Origin: Lachnospiraceae bacterium
Lineage (GTDB): Bacteria; Bacillota; Clostridia; Lachnospirales; Lachnospiraceae
Reading direction: 5' to 3'
Length of the DNA stretch: 64,000 bases
NCBI GenBank assembly: GCA_900753305.1
Contig: CAADYR010000149.1
Coordinates: 1 to 64,000 of the forward strand
Of the stretch, positions 1 through 7,006 are shown piece after piece. Position 1 is the stretch's first letter; every line of letters begins with the position of its first letter. Under the pieces are notes generated by a model that worked only from the letters and a program-made list of their open reading frames with translations, did no database searches and was not told the origin of the DNA. A program made the position numbers and the translations under genes.

Positions 1-1
1 C

Positions 2-121
2 CTCAAAGCAATCAAGAAGGCAAAGAGGAAAGATAGAAGCAGGCCAGTATCAGAAATGCTGTTGATGATGTTCCGGTCTGCAGCACGAGATAGAAAGAAG
101 GCGTTGAGCGATGGACATTAA
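2..121 (+). CDS. C-terminal end of an unidentified phage-type protein (5' truncated)
   Basis: An open frame enters from the left edge and stops at a TAA after 39 residues. The visible tail is rich in lysine and arginine and contains the stretch VSEMLLMMFRSAARDRKKAL. It overlaps the ATG of the next small frame at 111 by 11 bases, the compressed spacing seen throughout this phage-like block. I do not recognise the family, and too little is visible to assign a function. Confidence 0.4.
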   Translation, partial: LKAIKKAKRKDRSRPVSEMLLMMFRSAARDRKKALSDGH

Positions 122-218
122 AAACAAAAACGAATTAAAGAGAAGGATAGACCTGTTCTTGCATGACTTCACGCGGAAGAATATAAAATCAACGAAGAGT
201 TTTGCAAGGAAACCATGA
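111..218 (+). CDS. Short ORF, probably the 5' half of a frameshifted phage gene
   Basis: This 35-residue frame starts at ATG 111 and stops at TGA 216-218, overlapping the ATG at 215. Its first 20 residues (MDIKNKNELKRRIDLFLHDF) look like a natural protein start. From about base 168 the neighbouring frame instead looks natural: it is open from base 167 and reads HAEEYKINEEFCKETM directly into the next gene. A single missing base near 168-172 would join the two into one protein of about 112 residues. It may be a genuine small overlapping gene, but a frameshift or sequencing error is at least as likely. Confidence 0.4.
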   Translation: MDIKNKNELKRRIDLFLHDFTRKNIKSTKSFARKP

Positions 219-448
219 GAATGATGGCTGATTTTATCGGCCACGTAGATAACAGACTGGATTCGGCGAATGCCAAAATTATTGCCGGAAGGAAGAGAGA
301 AAACGAACTGGCAGAATACATCCTCAAAGAGTGCCATTTCTGCCCAATCCCGGTTGAAGTTAAATGCCAGTATGGTTTCAGAGAGAGCGGATGCAAGAAG
401 TGCTTATTGAAACATACGGAATTGCTAGATAAACCAAGGGAGGACTGA
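215..448 (+). CDS. Small phage-type protein with a Cys cluster
   Basis: This 77-residue protein starts at ATG 215, inside an ATGA overlap with the preceding frame. The N-terminal part is helical and charged. The C-terminal part holds five cysteines in CHFCPIPVEVKC and GCKKC spacing, suggestive of a small zinc-binding fold. The frame is open upstream to base 167 without an ATG, so the natural protein may begin at 111 through a frameshift. No family was recognised. The neighbours (HTH protein, ASCH protein, SSB) suggest a phage early-region accessory protein. Confidence 0.5.
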   Translation: MRMMADFIGHVDNRLDSANAKIIAGRKRENELAEYILKECHFCPIPVEVKCQYGFRESGCKKCLLKHTELLDKPRED

Positions 449-451
449 CGC

Positions 452-841
452 ATGGTGGTGAATGCAAAATGCAATCCCTGCAAAGAACCTACGAAATACG
501 TGGCAGGGTTCTTCGATGGACCAAGGGGCAGGCATGGATGCCTGTTTGATTGCAAAAATGAGCGGTGCGAGGTTTATCAAGTGAAGAGATTTACAGAGTC
601 AGAGGCAGTCAAGGAAAGAATTAAGATTCAGAACTTGAACAGTCAGAAGGGAATGTATGCAGGCTATATTGCGGCACTGAGAAAAGATGCCAAAATAACA
701 ATGATGAAAATGTCACAAATTGCTGGATGCAGTCCGGCAGAGTACAGTTCCTACGAGCATGAACGGAAAGAGTTCGATCCGGAAATATACCGGAAATGCG
801 AAAAATATCTGAAAGAGAAAGAGGGTGGAGGGCGATGCTGA
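452..841 (+). CDS. Phage-type helix-turn-helix protein
   Basis: 129 residues; the ATG at 452 is preceded by a strong GGGAGGA ribosome binding site. The N-terminal half has paired cysteines (CNPC; CLFDCKNERC) that could bind zinc. The C-terminal half resembles a Cro/CI-type helix-turn-helix: GYIAALRKDAKITMMKMSQI followed by AGCSPAEYSSYEHERKEF, with the usual small-residue turn and a Tyr-Glu after helix 3. A DNA-binding role in a prophage or mobile element is inferred. The 3' end overlaps the next start by 7 bases, so translation is probably coupled. Confidence 0.6.
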   Translation: MVVNAKCNPCKEPTKYVAGFFDGPRGRHGCLFDCKNERCEVYQVKRFTESEAVKERIKIQNLNSQKGMYAGYIAALRKDAKITMMKMSQIAGCSPAEYSSYEHERKEFDPEIYRKCEKYLKEKEGGGRC

Positions 842-1182
842 CACTGCCAATAAAAAAGAAGTGGTTCGATATGATCGTCTCCGGGGAAAAGAAAGAGGAG
901 TATAGAGAGATCAAGCCATATTACGACAGCCGGTTTATGAATGCGTTCGGATTTCTCAATGTAGGCGGACAGATGGTATATGGAGAGGCAGCACCGGAAG
1001 AAATCCGGAAGTCATGGCCGGTACCGATAGTATTTAGAAATGGCTATTCCAAAGAGTCTCCGGAAATCATCTGCAAATGCACATTGCATTTCGGAGAAGG
1101 CAAGCCGGAATGGGGAGCTGAGCCAGGAAAATTATACTATGTGTTAAAAATACAGGAAATCGAGAAAGGAGCAGGGCAATGA
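835..1182 (+). CDS. ASCH domain-containing protein
   Basis: 115 residues. I chose ATG 835, not the ATG at 796 in the same frame, because a GGAGGGCG ribosome binding site immediately precedes 835 and the ASCH family usually begins at this point. The N-terminus (LTLPIKKKWFDMIVSGEKKE) is the typical start of phage ASCH proteins, with the conserved Lys-rich GEKKEEYRE segment. ASCH domains have a PUA-like beta-barrel fold and are thought to bind RNA or nucleotides; the exact substrate here is unknown. The stop overlaps the ssb start in an ATGA. Confidence 0.75.
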   Translation: MLTLPIKKKWFDMIVSGEKKEEYREIKPYYDSRFMNAFGFLNVGGQMVYGEAAPEEIRKSWPVPIVFRNGYSKESPEIICKCTLHFGEGKPEWGAEPGKLYYVLKIQEIEKGAGQ

Positions 1183-1607
1183 ATAAAGTAATTTTGATGG
1201 GTCGTCTTACACGTGATCCGGAGGTTAGATATTCCCAGGGAGAACAGGCTACGGCAGTAGCTCGCTACACCCTGGCGGTAGATAGAAGAGGAAGAAGCCA
1301 GGAGAACTCAGCGGATTTCATTCCGTGCGTTGCGTTTGGCAAGGCGGCTGAATTTGCTGAGAGATATTTGCATAAGGGAACGAAGATTGTACTGACCGGA
1401 AGAATACAGACCGGAACCTACACCAATAAGGACGGTCAGCGAGTATATACGACCGACATTGTTGCGGAGGACCAGGAGTTCGCTGAGAGCAAAAACGCAG
1501 AGAACAGCAGCGCAGGAGGTTATAGCACACAGCCTGCACCGGCGCCACGGTCGGGGAATGATGGATTTATGTCTGCAGGAGACGACAGCGAGTTACCGTT
1601 TGTATAG
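1179..1607 (+). CDS. ssb: Single-stranded DNA-binding protein
   Basis: 142 residues. The N-terminal OB fold (about residues 1-105) shows the classical SSB landmarks MNKVILMGRLTRDPE, a SADFIPCVAFGKAAE segment and GTKIVLTGRIQTGTYTN. A Ser/Pro/Gly-rich linker follows, ending in the acidic tail DDSELPFV, a slightly altered version of the usual DDDIPF protein-interaction tip. It binds single-stranded DNA during replication and recombination. Because it sits among small overlapping phage-type genes, it is probably an element-encoded copy, not the host ssb that normally lies between rpsF and rpsR. Confidence 0.92.
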   Translation: MNKVILMGRLTRDPEVRYSQGEQATAVARYTLAVDRRGRSQENSADFIPCVAFGKAAEFAERYLHKGTKIVLTGRIQTGTYTNKDGQRVYTTDIVAEDQEFAESKNAENSSAGGYSTQPAPAPRSGNDGFMSAGDDSELPFV

Positions 1608-1618
1608 GAGGGCGAAGG

Positions 1619-1858
1619 ATGAAACAGTACACATTGAACAGAAAAACATACAAGGATGTTAAGAGAATGGATCATCAGCAGATGGATGTATTCTGCAAGA
1701 ATTTATACAAGGCAGGCCATGCGGACGGTATGAAAGATGCGGAAGGCTTAACTGAGGATGAAGTGAGAGAAGTTATCCTGGGCGTGAAGGGCATCGGGTC
1801 AAAGAAGGCAGAGGATATTGTGAGCGCTCTGACTGCAGCGCAGAAAGAAAGGAGTTAG
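1619..1858 (+). CDS. Small phage-type protein with a helix-hairpin-helix-like segment
   Basis: 79 residues, with a GAGGGCGAAGG ribosome binding site just before ATG 1619. The C-terminal half contains VREVILGVKGIGSKKAEDIV, which resembles a helix-hairpin-helix (GxGxxKA) of the kind that contacts DNA backbones. The N-terminal half has no recognised motif. The position after ssb suggests a role in DNA metabolism of the element, but this is inference. Confidence 0.55.
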   Translation: MKQYTLNRKTYKDVKRMDHQQMDVFCKNLYKAGHADGMKDAEGLTEDEVREVILGVKGIGSKKAEDIVSALTAAQKERS

Positions 1859-1865
1859 TTGACAA

Positions 1866-2105
1866 ATGGATAAGAGTAAAGTATATTTAGAAGTACCGGA
1901 GTTCACTGGTGAAAATGTACCGGTGGCAGTAGCGGCAAGAGTAATGAAAAAGGATCAACAGTTTATACGCCAGGGTATTATCCTTGGATTTCTGAAATTC
2001 GGAGTTGCTTTCAAGAAGGAAGGGAGCAGCCAGTACGATTACTACATTTCCCCGATGAAGTTTTGGGAAGAGACAGGTTTTGTGTATGCCGGAGAGGAAT
2101 GCTAA
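1866..2105 (+). CDS. Small phage-type putative DNA-binding protein
   Basis: 79 residues, starting 7 bases after the previous stop. The segment VAVAARVMKKDQQFIRQGII and the following GFLKFGVAFKKEGSSQYDYY resemble the winged-helix/excisionase-like proteins common in Clostridial phages and conjugative elements, in which a short helix-turn-helix precedes a wing containing aromatic residues. This assignment rests on pattern only. It is the last intact gene of the phage-like block. Confidence 0.5.
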   Translation: MDKSKVYLEVPEFTGENVPVAVAARVMKKDQQFIRQGIILGFLKFGVAFKKEGSSQYDYYISPMKFWEETGFVYAGEEC

Positions 2106-2268
2106 ATAAGCCGTGAGAAGTGCTGAATAGGTATAAAAATTGATGAATAGGAAACATACAGGCAACAAAAACGCCAGCGGATGCGATAAATACGTGCATT
2201 ACTGTTTCCATCGAGGAAGCAGCAAAGGCTGGTAAGTTCTAATCAAAAAATAACTTTTAGATATTTTG
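2106..2268 (+). other. Non-coding gap at the end of the phage-like block
   Basis: No gene with a credible start was seen. From base 2146 one frame reads without an ATG through TKTPADAINTCITVSIEEAA to a TAA near 2240; it looks protein-like and may be the tail of a deleted gene. A 30-residue frame from ATG 2143 is not convincing. Confidence 0.3.
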
Positions 2269-2297
2269 AGGCACTTTCGTTTGAAAGTGCCTTATTT
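2269..2297 (+). terminator. Rho-independent terminator
   Basis: A perfect 10-bp stem (AGGCACTTTC / GAAAGTGCCT, 2269-2278 and 2283-2292) with a four-base loop is followed by TATTTTTG. It closes the phage-type gene block and lies immediately upstream of the transposase fragment. Confidence 0.85.
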
Positions 2298-2300
2298 TTG

Positions 2301-2441
2301 TTATACAGTAGCAAGTTTGCCGTAAATGTGCTAGACTTATCACATATAGAACTGGCAACCGAAGAGGATAAGAGCTGGGATCTTGACTTCTGGGCGAAAC
2401 TGTTCAAGGCAAAAACTTGGGAGGAAATGAAAATGTCTGCA
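2301..2441 (+). pseudogene. Fragment of a PD-(D/E)XK (Rpn/PDDEXK_2) family transposase
   Basis: About 47 codons resemble the C-terminal half of Rpn/PDDEXK_2 transposases: SKFAVNVLDLSHIELATEED, then LDFWAKLFKAKTWEEMKM. The family pattern from memory is a hydrophobic strand, IELATEED, a WA-LFKA step and TWEE. The nuclease core and the rest of the protein are missing, and the sequence begins directly after a terminator hairpin. The frame runs without a stop into the phosphotransferase-like gene, so the junction lies near base 2441. No terminal inverted repeat was identified. Confidence 0.7.
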
Positions 2442-3431
2442 CCTGCTATGACCGAGCAACAAATTATTTCTCTATTTACGAAAGATATTATAAAAGAATA
2501 TCACATTATAAACACCAGTCATAGTGATGATGACTTCCGCGAAGCAATCATTTGTACCTTTGATTCAGGTAAAAAACTCGTTATAAAAACAGCACATAAT
2601 TCATTTACCTCTGTTGAACATATAAAAATGTGGCAAAGATGTATTGAAGAATATAGAAAGCTTGGTTATTACAGTCCTAGGATATTTGAATCTGTAAATG
2701 GTACCTTTCCAACCGTATTTTATAAAGGACAGGAATGTATTGTCTATGCAGAGGAATTTTCCCTATATTCTTCTGTGAAAGATTGTACCAATGCCAAACC
2801 ATATCGGGATAATTTATATTTGATGACTGCAAAAATTGCAAAACAGCAATTCGACTATACTGATTTTCCTTCTGCCTATTGCTTATTTGATATATTCCCG
2901 GGAGATGAGCTGGACGAAGTTACTCAAAATGCCCTTGAATTTCAACGCTATTGCACAACATTACCCAAATGCTTTGAATCGCAAACCGTCAGAATGTTCA
3001 GAAGATGGGAAGATAATAGAAAACAGCTAGAGAAAATTTACTTTGAACTTCCATTTTCTGTATTTCAGGCTGATTTTAATGATTCTAATGTCCTGGTAGA
3101 CTCAAATGGACAGTTTGTCGGTGTTATAGATTTTAATTTAGCAGGTAAGGATGAATTCTTAAATTATCTATTCAGAGAAATCTATACCGGTACTTTTGAA
3201 GAAGAATTAACCGAAATCCTGAGAGCATTAAAAATCTGCAAAGAAGTATACAACTTTACCAAAGAGGAACAGTATGCAGCCCTTCTGATTTATCGCTGTG
3301 TGAAGCCACTTTGGTATACAAGAGTAAAAACTTTAAAAGAAGCTGGAAATGATTTAAAATTAATCCAAAAGTGCCTTGATGAAATGGAATTGGCTCAAAC
3401 AAAAGAGATTGATTTTAGAAGTGTTATGTAA
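2433..3431 (+). CDS. Aminoglycoside phosphotransferase-like (protein-kinase fold) protein
   Basis: 332 residues if started at ATG 2433, which follows GGGAGGA with 7-base spacing; that ribosome binding site lies inside the transposase fragment. ATG 2448 is an alternative natural start with a poorer site. The C-terminal lobe has the APH-type catalytic loop FQADFNDSNVLVD and the metal-binding IDFNLAG. The usual histidine of HxD is replaced by glutamine, while both aspartates and the asparagine remain. Such enzymes phosphorylate small molecules (antibiotics, sugars, choline); the substrate cannot be told from sequence. It follows a mobile-element scar, so it was perhaps acquired. Confidence 0.7.
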   Translation: MSAPAMTEQQIISLFTKDIIKEYHIINTSHSDDDFREAIICTFDSGKKLVIKTAHNSFTSVEHIKMWQRCIEEYRKLGYYSPRIFESVNGTFPTVFYKGQECIVYAEEFSLYSSVKDCTNAKPYRDNLYLMTAKIAKQQFDYTDFPSAYCLFDIFPGDELDEVTQNALEFQRYCTTLPKCFESQTVRMFRRWEDNRKQLEKIYFELPFSVFQADFNDSNVLVDSNGQFVGVIDFNLAGKDEFLNYLFREIYTGTFEEELTEILRALKICKEVYNFTKEEQYAALLIYRCVKPLWYTRVKTLKEAGNDLKLIQKCLDEMELAQTKEIDFRSVM

Positions 3432-3485
3432 CACAATATAAATACATTGATTCCTAAATAACCAGAAAGGATAAAGGTGATAAGC

Positions 3486-4022
3486 ATGAATAACAATCAG
3501 GTATTAACAACTATAAAACAGCGCAGCTCTGCCAGAGCATACAGCACAGAACAGCCTACACAGGAAGAATTAAATATGATCTTGCAGGCTGGACTTATGG
3601 CACCGACCGGAATGAACAAACAGGAAATTCATTTCACAGTGGTAAAGGGGAACAATCCTGTTCTTTCAGAGCTGGATGATGAAAAAAGAAGATTACGTGG
3701 ACAGGAAAAGCAGCAGCATAATTTTTACTATGAAGCACCTGTTCTTATTTTATTAAGTGCTGAAGATGACTTTAAATGGAGTCAGGTAGACGCAGGTATT
3801 GCTGTAGAAAATATGGCTTTGGCGGCAGAGAGCCTCGGACTTGGCAATTTAGTCATTGGATGTATCTATGATGCCCTGCATGGTGAAAGAAAAGATTATT
3901 TTTCAGAACAGTTCCGGATTCCGGCAGGATATTCTTTCCAGATAGCCTTGGCAGTAGGGCATAAGACAGATCATAAAACACCACACGAATACGACTTTGA
4001 TAAGCAGGTGACCATTCTGTAA
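3486..4022 (+). CDS. Nitroreductase family protein
   Basis: 178 residues from ATG 3486, preceded by AAAGGTGA; a GTG at 3477 is a weaker alternative. The N-terminus RSSARAYSTEQPTQEELNMI is the FMN-contacting start of the nitroreductase family, followed by MAPTGMNKQ, and the C-terminal part has GLGNLVIGCIYD and a GYSFQIALAVGH segment. Family members are FMN-dependent NAD(P)H oxidoreductases acting on nitroaromatics, quinones or related compounds in the cytoplasm; the natural substrate is unknown. It follows the kinase-like gene on the same strand but seems independently spaced. Confidence 0.88.
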   Translation: MNNNQVLTTIKQRSSARAYSTEQPTQEELNMILQAGLMAPTGMNKQEIHFTVVKGNNPVLSELDDEKRRLRGQEKQQHNFYYEAPVLILLSAEDDFKWSQVDAGIAVENMALAAESLGLGNLVIGCIYDALHGERKDYFSEQFRIPAGYSFQIALAVGHKTDHKTPHEYDFDKQVTIL

Positions 4023-4107
4023 CCCGAATACTGCCAGTATAAATCAAAAACTTCTTTGGCATTTGTCTCAATATACCTACAAAGCCAAAAATTATCTGAA
4101 AACTTAG

Positions 4108-4136
4108 TTGCTTCTCACATTTAAAGCTGATATACT
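4108..4136 (+). promoter_or_regulatory. Candidate sigma-A promoter
   Basis: TTGCTT and TATACT are separated by 17 bases, about 65 bases upstream of the Sel1-like gene start at 4204. No operator-like repeat was seen around it. Confidence 0.6.
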
Positions 4137-4203
4137 AAATAATAATGTATGATTGGAAAATGCTTGCTGTCTATGTGCTTTTCCGCACAGAAAAGAGGGG
4201 ACT

Positions 4204-5457
4204 ATGGGGAGTCAGGCTGGTAAAAAAGAAGAAAAATATGTAGATATTGAAGATTTACTAAAGGAATCACTGGCGGACAAAAGTGTGACTGGTGATAAAG
4301 AAGATATGGTTCTTGAATATCTTTGTCAGACAATATCCAAAACAGATTCCTATGATGTTTTAAAGAAAAAAGCAGATCAGGGCGATCCTTATGCCTATAT
4401 CCAGTTGGCAAGCTGGCATATAGCACATGCAAAAAATACAAAAGATTATTGTCTTGCATATCAATATGCACTAAAGGCTTCCAGACATGGATATATAGAA
4501 TCCTATTATATTTTGGGACAGCTATATCTATATGGTGCTGGATGTATTAAGAATGTGCAGAAAGCCATCAAATATCTGTCTTTTTTCGTACATAAAGTGT
4601 CATCTAAAGATCTGTTAAATGATTCTGTTCTGGTTGATGCCTATTTAAAACTGGCAGATGCAGAACGGTCGTTGGGGCACTATGAGAAATCTTATCGATA
4701 TTATCAGGAATTGAAAAAGATTGATTCATCCTATGATGCTGAAGCAAAGGAAGTTCTGGCTTTGCTTCATGATAATCAAAATGAGCATGCCTCTTATCTC
4801 ATTTATACAATTGTTGCTTTGTCAGCATCATGTATAGCTGCATATTTTCTACTCCATTATTTGTCAGTTCAGTGCATGACTTATGCTGGCAGATACAAGA
4901 TAGAGCAAAAGGTAACTATTGTTGAAGAGGAAAAAGCAAAGCCACAATCAGAACCAATCGTGAAACCCGTTGAAATCCAGGAGCCTGTATCTTATACTCT
5001 GGTAAGCCAGTCAGACTTTGAATCATTAGGTTTTCAGGAAGTACAAATATCTTCCGTCAATGCTACATCGGAGTATATTTCTAAAAAAGGAAACTATTAT
5101 GGTGCAGATAACCTGATAGATTCTGATATGGAAACTACCTGGCAAGAGGGGGAAGAAGATGGTGGAATAGGACAGTCTATCAATTTTACATTCAATGAAC
5201 CTGCCATTATCAGCGCCATGTGTATTTATAATGGAAAACAGACAAATAATGAAGCTTTTTATGAAAATAATCGTATTGCCTCTTTTACCATATTTGAAGA
5301 TAGCCTGTCTGTCCAATTACCCGATTTGATGGAAGCACAATATATCATATTTGAAAATCCATTGTTGGAAGATCAGGTAACGCTTACTCTGCAAAGCATC
5401 TTTGGCGGTTCAAAATGGAATGATACCTGTATTACAGAAATTATATTCTATGAATAG
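4204..5457 (+). CDS. Membrane protein with Sel1/TPR repeats and a C-terminal discoidin-like (NADase-type glycan-binding) domain
   Basis: 417 residues from ATG 4204, which follows AGAGGGG; the ATG at 4153 has no ribosome binding site. Residues ~60-190 form Sel1/TPR helices (for example AYIQLASWHIAHA, YYILGQLYLYGAG). One membrane helix lies near 200-220 (YLIYTIVALSASCIAAYFLL). After a Pro/Glu-rich linker, residues ~285-417 resemble the NADase-type glycan-binding or discoidin-like fold: NLIDSDMETTWQEG, GIGQSINFTF, CIYNGKQTN, NDTCITEIIF. The topology suggests repeats inside and the ligand-binding domain outside. The function is unknown. Confidence 0.7.
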   Translation: MGSQAGKKEEKYVDIEDLLKESLADKSVTGDKEDMVLEYLCQTISKTDSYDVLKKKADQGDPYAYIQLASWHIAHAKNTKDYCLAYQYALKASRHGYIESYYILGQLYLYGAGCIKNVQKAIKYLSFFVHKVSSKDLLNDSVLVDAYLKLADAERSLGHYEKSYRYYQELKKIDSSYDAEAKEVLALLHDNQNEHASYLIYTIVALSASCIAAYFLLHYLSVQCMTYAGRYKIEQKVTIVEEEKAKPQSEPIVKPVEIQEPVSYTLVSQSDFESLGFQEVQISSVNATSEYISKKGNYYGADNLIDSDMETTWQEGEEDGGIGQSINFTFNEPAIISAMCIYNGKQTNNEAFYENNRIASFTIFEDSLSVQLPDLMEAQYIIFENPLLEDQVTLTLQSIFGGSKWNDTCITEIIFYE

Positions 5458-5477
5458 TCCAAAACAGATTGTACCGG

Positions 5478-5528
5478 AAAGTCTAATGTGTAGTTCATCT
5501 ATATGATTCACACACATTAGACTTTTTA
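5478..5528 (+). terminator. Rho-independent terminator
   Basis: A 14-bp inverted repeat (AAAGTCTAATGTGT, 5478-5491, with its complement at 5512-5525) is separated by 20 bases and ends in a T-run. It closes the Sel1-like gene. Confidence 0.7.
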
Positions 5529-5637
5529 GCTGTTTAAATATTATGTAGAATTTTTTTAATAATATGCAACCATCTGTCAAAAAATCCCTCTATATAAGTA
5601 GAAGCACTTAAAACCACCGATAAAGGAGGATATCCCC

Positions 5638-6195
5638 GTGGAAGACAAGGATATTATCGAACTATACTGGAGCCGGTCGCAACTGGCAATTGCAGAAACT
5701 GCTGCCAAATATGGCAGGCAACTTCATACTCTGGCAGAACGGATTCTGTATAATCATGAGGATTCGGAAGAGTGTATAAATGATACCTACCACACAACCT
5801 GGAACACACTTCCTCCCAAACGTCCGGATTATCTGTTTGCTTATCTGGCAAAACTGACCAGAAACTTTTGCTTCGGCAAACTTGACTACCAAAAGGCAAA
5901 GAAACGCGATGCCGAATTAGTAGAGCTCAGTACAGAACTTGAAAACTGTATTGCATCGCCCAATAATTGTGAACAAAATCTGGAAAACAGGGAGTTAGGC
6001 CGATTGATCAGTCAGTTTCTGCGTGAACAGCCGCAGCAGATGCGTCAGGTATTCATCAGACGATACTGGTATATGGATTCCATAAATGACATATGTGTCA
6101 GTTTTGATTTAAGCCAGAGTAAGGTAAAATCCATACTGTTCCGCATGCGTGGCAAGCTTCGTGAATATCTGGAAAAGGAGGAAATTGCGTTATGA
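5638..6195 (+). CDS. RNA polymerase sigma factor, ECF type
   Basis: 185 residues from GTG 5638, preceded by AAAGGAGGA. Region 2 lies in residues ~20-90 (AERILYNHEDSEECINDTYH, then RPDYLFAYLAKLTRNF) and region 4 in ~125-180 (RQVFIRRYWYMDSINDI, then FDLSQSKVKSILFRMRGKL), the recognition helix ending in the typical LR-R-L pattern. Regions 1 and 3 are absent, as in ECF factors. It overlaps the membrane protein gene downstream by an ATGA, the arrangement of sigma/anti-sigma pairs. The target promoters are unknown; the serpin gene 0.8 kb downstream is a candidate regulon member. Confidence 0.88.
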   Translation: MEDKDIIELYWSRSQLAIAETAAKYGRQLHTLAERILYNHEDSEECINDTYHTTWNTLPPKRPDYLFAYLAKLTRNFCFGKLDYQKAKKRDAELVELSTELENCIASPNNCEQNLENRELGRLISQFLREQPQQMRQVFIRRYWYMDSINDICVSFDLSQSKVKSILFRMRGKLREYLEKEEIAL

Positions 6196-6977
6196 ATGGT
6201 CTTGACCTGTTAAAAGGCATCGGTGAAATCGACGACGATCTGGTTGAAGAATCCTACATAGAAAATACTGGCACGTCAAAAGTTGCTCATTTTGTGATAT
6301 GGAAACGCTGGAGCAGTGCTGCCGCATGTCTACTCTGTATCGGTATTGTCAGTGGTATTGCATATCGTGTTCATTCAGACTCCATAAAAGAAAACACTCC
6401 CGAAACAGCAGCCATGGATATTGCAGTTCAGGCATTGCCTCCGGAGGATGGTACAGGCAATACGGATGAAATTATGGAAGTTGCCCCTTATGTTGTTGTA
6501 GAAGATAATGCTTCAGAAGAATGTAATCTTGAATCTGCAAAACAGGAAAGTATTGAATCTTCCTGTGTACACGACTGGTCAGCATATACGATCATAAGTG
6601 AATACCCCGGTGAAATGAATGCAATTTACTGTTATGGAGAACCCAGACAGGGAAACTATTTTCTCTATCAATATCTAAGTGATACATTGGCTCAAAATGA
6701 AACTGCTGATATGACCCATCCCTTTGCGTATAATGTAAATGTTGATGTTTTTGCCTATGATGATCTCTCCGACCAGCATAGCAGGCATCTTTCAGGCGAA
6801 ACAGAAGCAGATCAGCAGCTATTGACCCAGGAATATGAACGTCTGCTTGATCTTGGATATGATGTATACCTGTCGGATTCCTATCAATTAAGCGGTATCT
6901 TTACCAAAGAAGAACTGAATGATTTTCCTGTAAATGAAAAATATGGCTACACTATTTATTTTGCAAATGAACCATAG
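6192..6977 (+). CDS. Single-pass membrane protein, putative anti-sigma factor
   Basis: 261 residues, ATG 6192 overlapping the sigma gene stop. A short cytoplasmic N-terminus (GLDLLKGIGEIDDDLVEES) is followed by one membrane helix near residues 37-57 (SSAAACLLCIGIVSGIAY) and a ~200-residue acidic extracellular domain. This is the layout of ECF anti-sigma factors whose N-terminal helix binds the sigma factor. No zinc-binding HxxxCxxC motif is visible. The role is inferred from position and topology; the outer domain was not recognised. Confidence 0.6.
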   Translation: MNGLDLLKGIGEIDDDLVEESYIENTGTSKVAHFVIWKRWSSAAACLLCIGIVSGIAYRVHSDSIKENTPETAAMDIAVQALPPEDGTGNTDEIMEVAPYVVVEDNASEECNLESAKQESIESSCVHDWSAYTIISEYPGEMNAIYCYGEPRQGNYFLYQYLSDTLAQNETADMTHPFAYNVNVDVFAYDDLSDQHSRHLSGETEADQQLLTQEYERLLDLGYDVYLSDSYQLSGIFTKEELNDFPVNEKYGYTIYFANEP

Positions 6978-7006
6978 AGATTATTTCTAAGAAATGAGGT
7001 TATTTT

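Noticed and set aside
169..555. Long minus-strand frames across the phage-type genes
   Set aside because: They are shadows of plus-strand genes with good ribosome binding sites.
2143..2235. 30-residue ORF after the phage-type block
   Set aside because: No convincing ribosome binding site or protein-like composition; the neighbouring frame without a start looks more protein-like.
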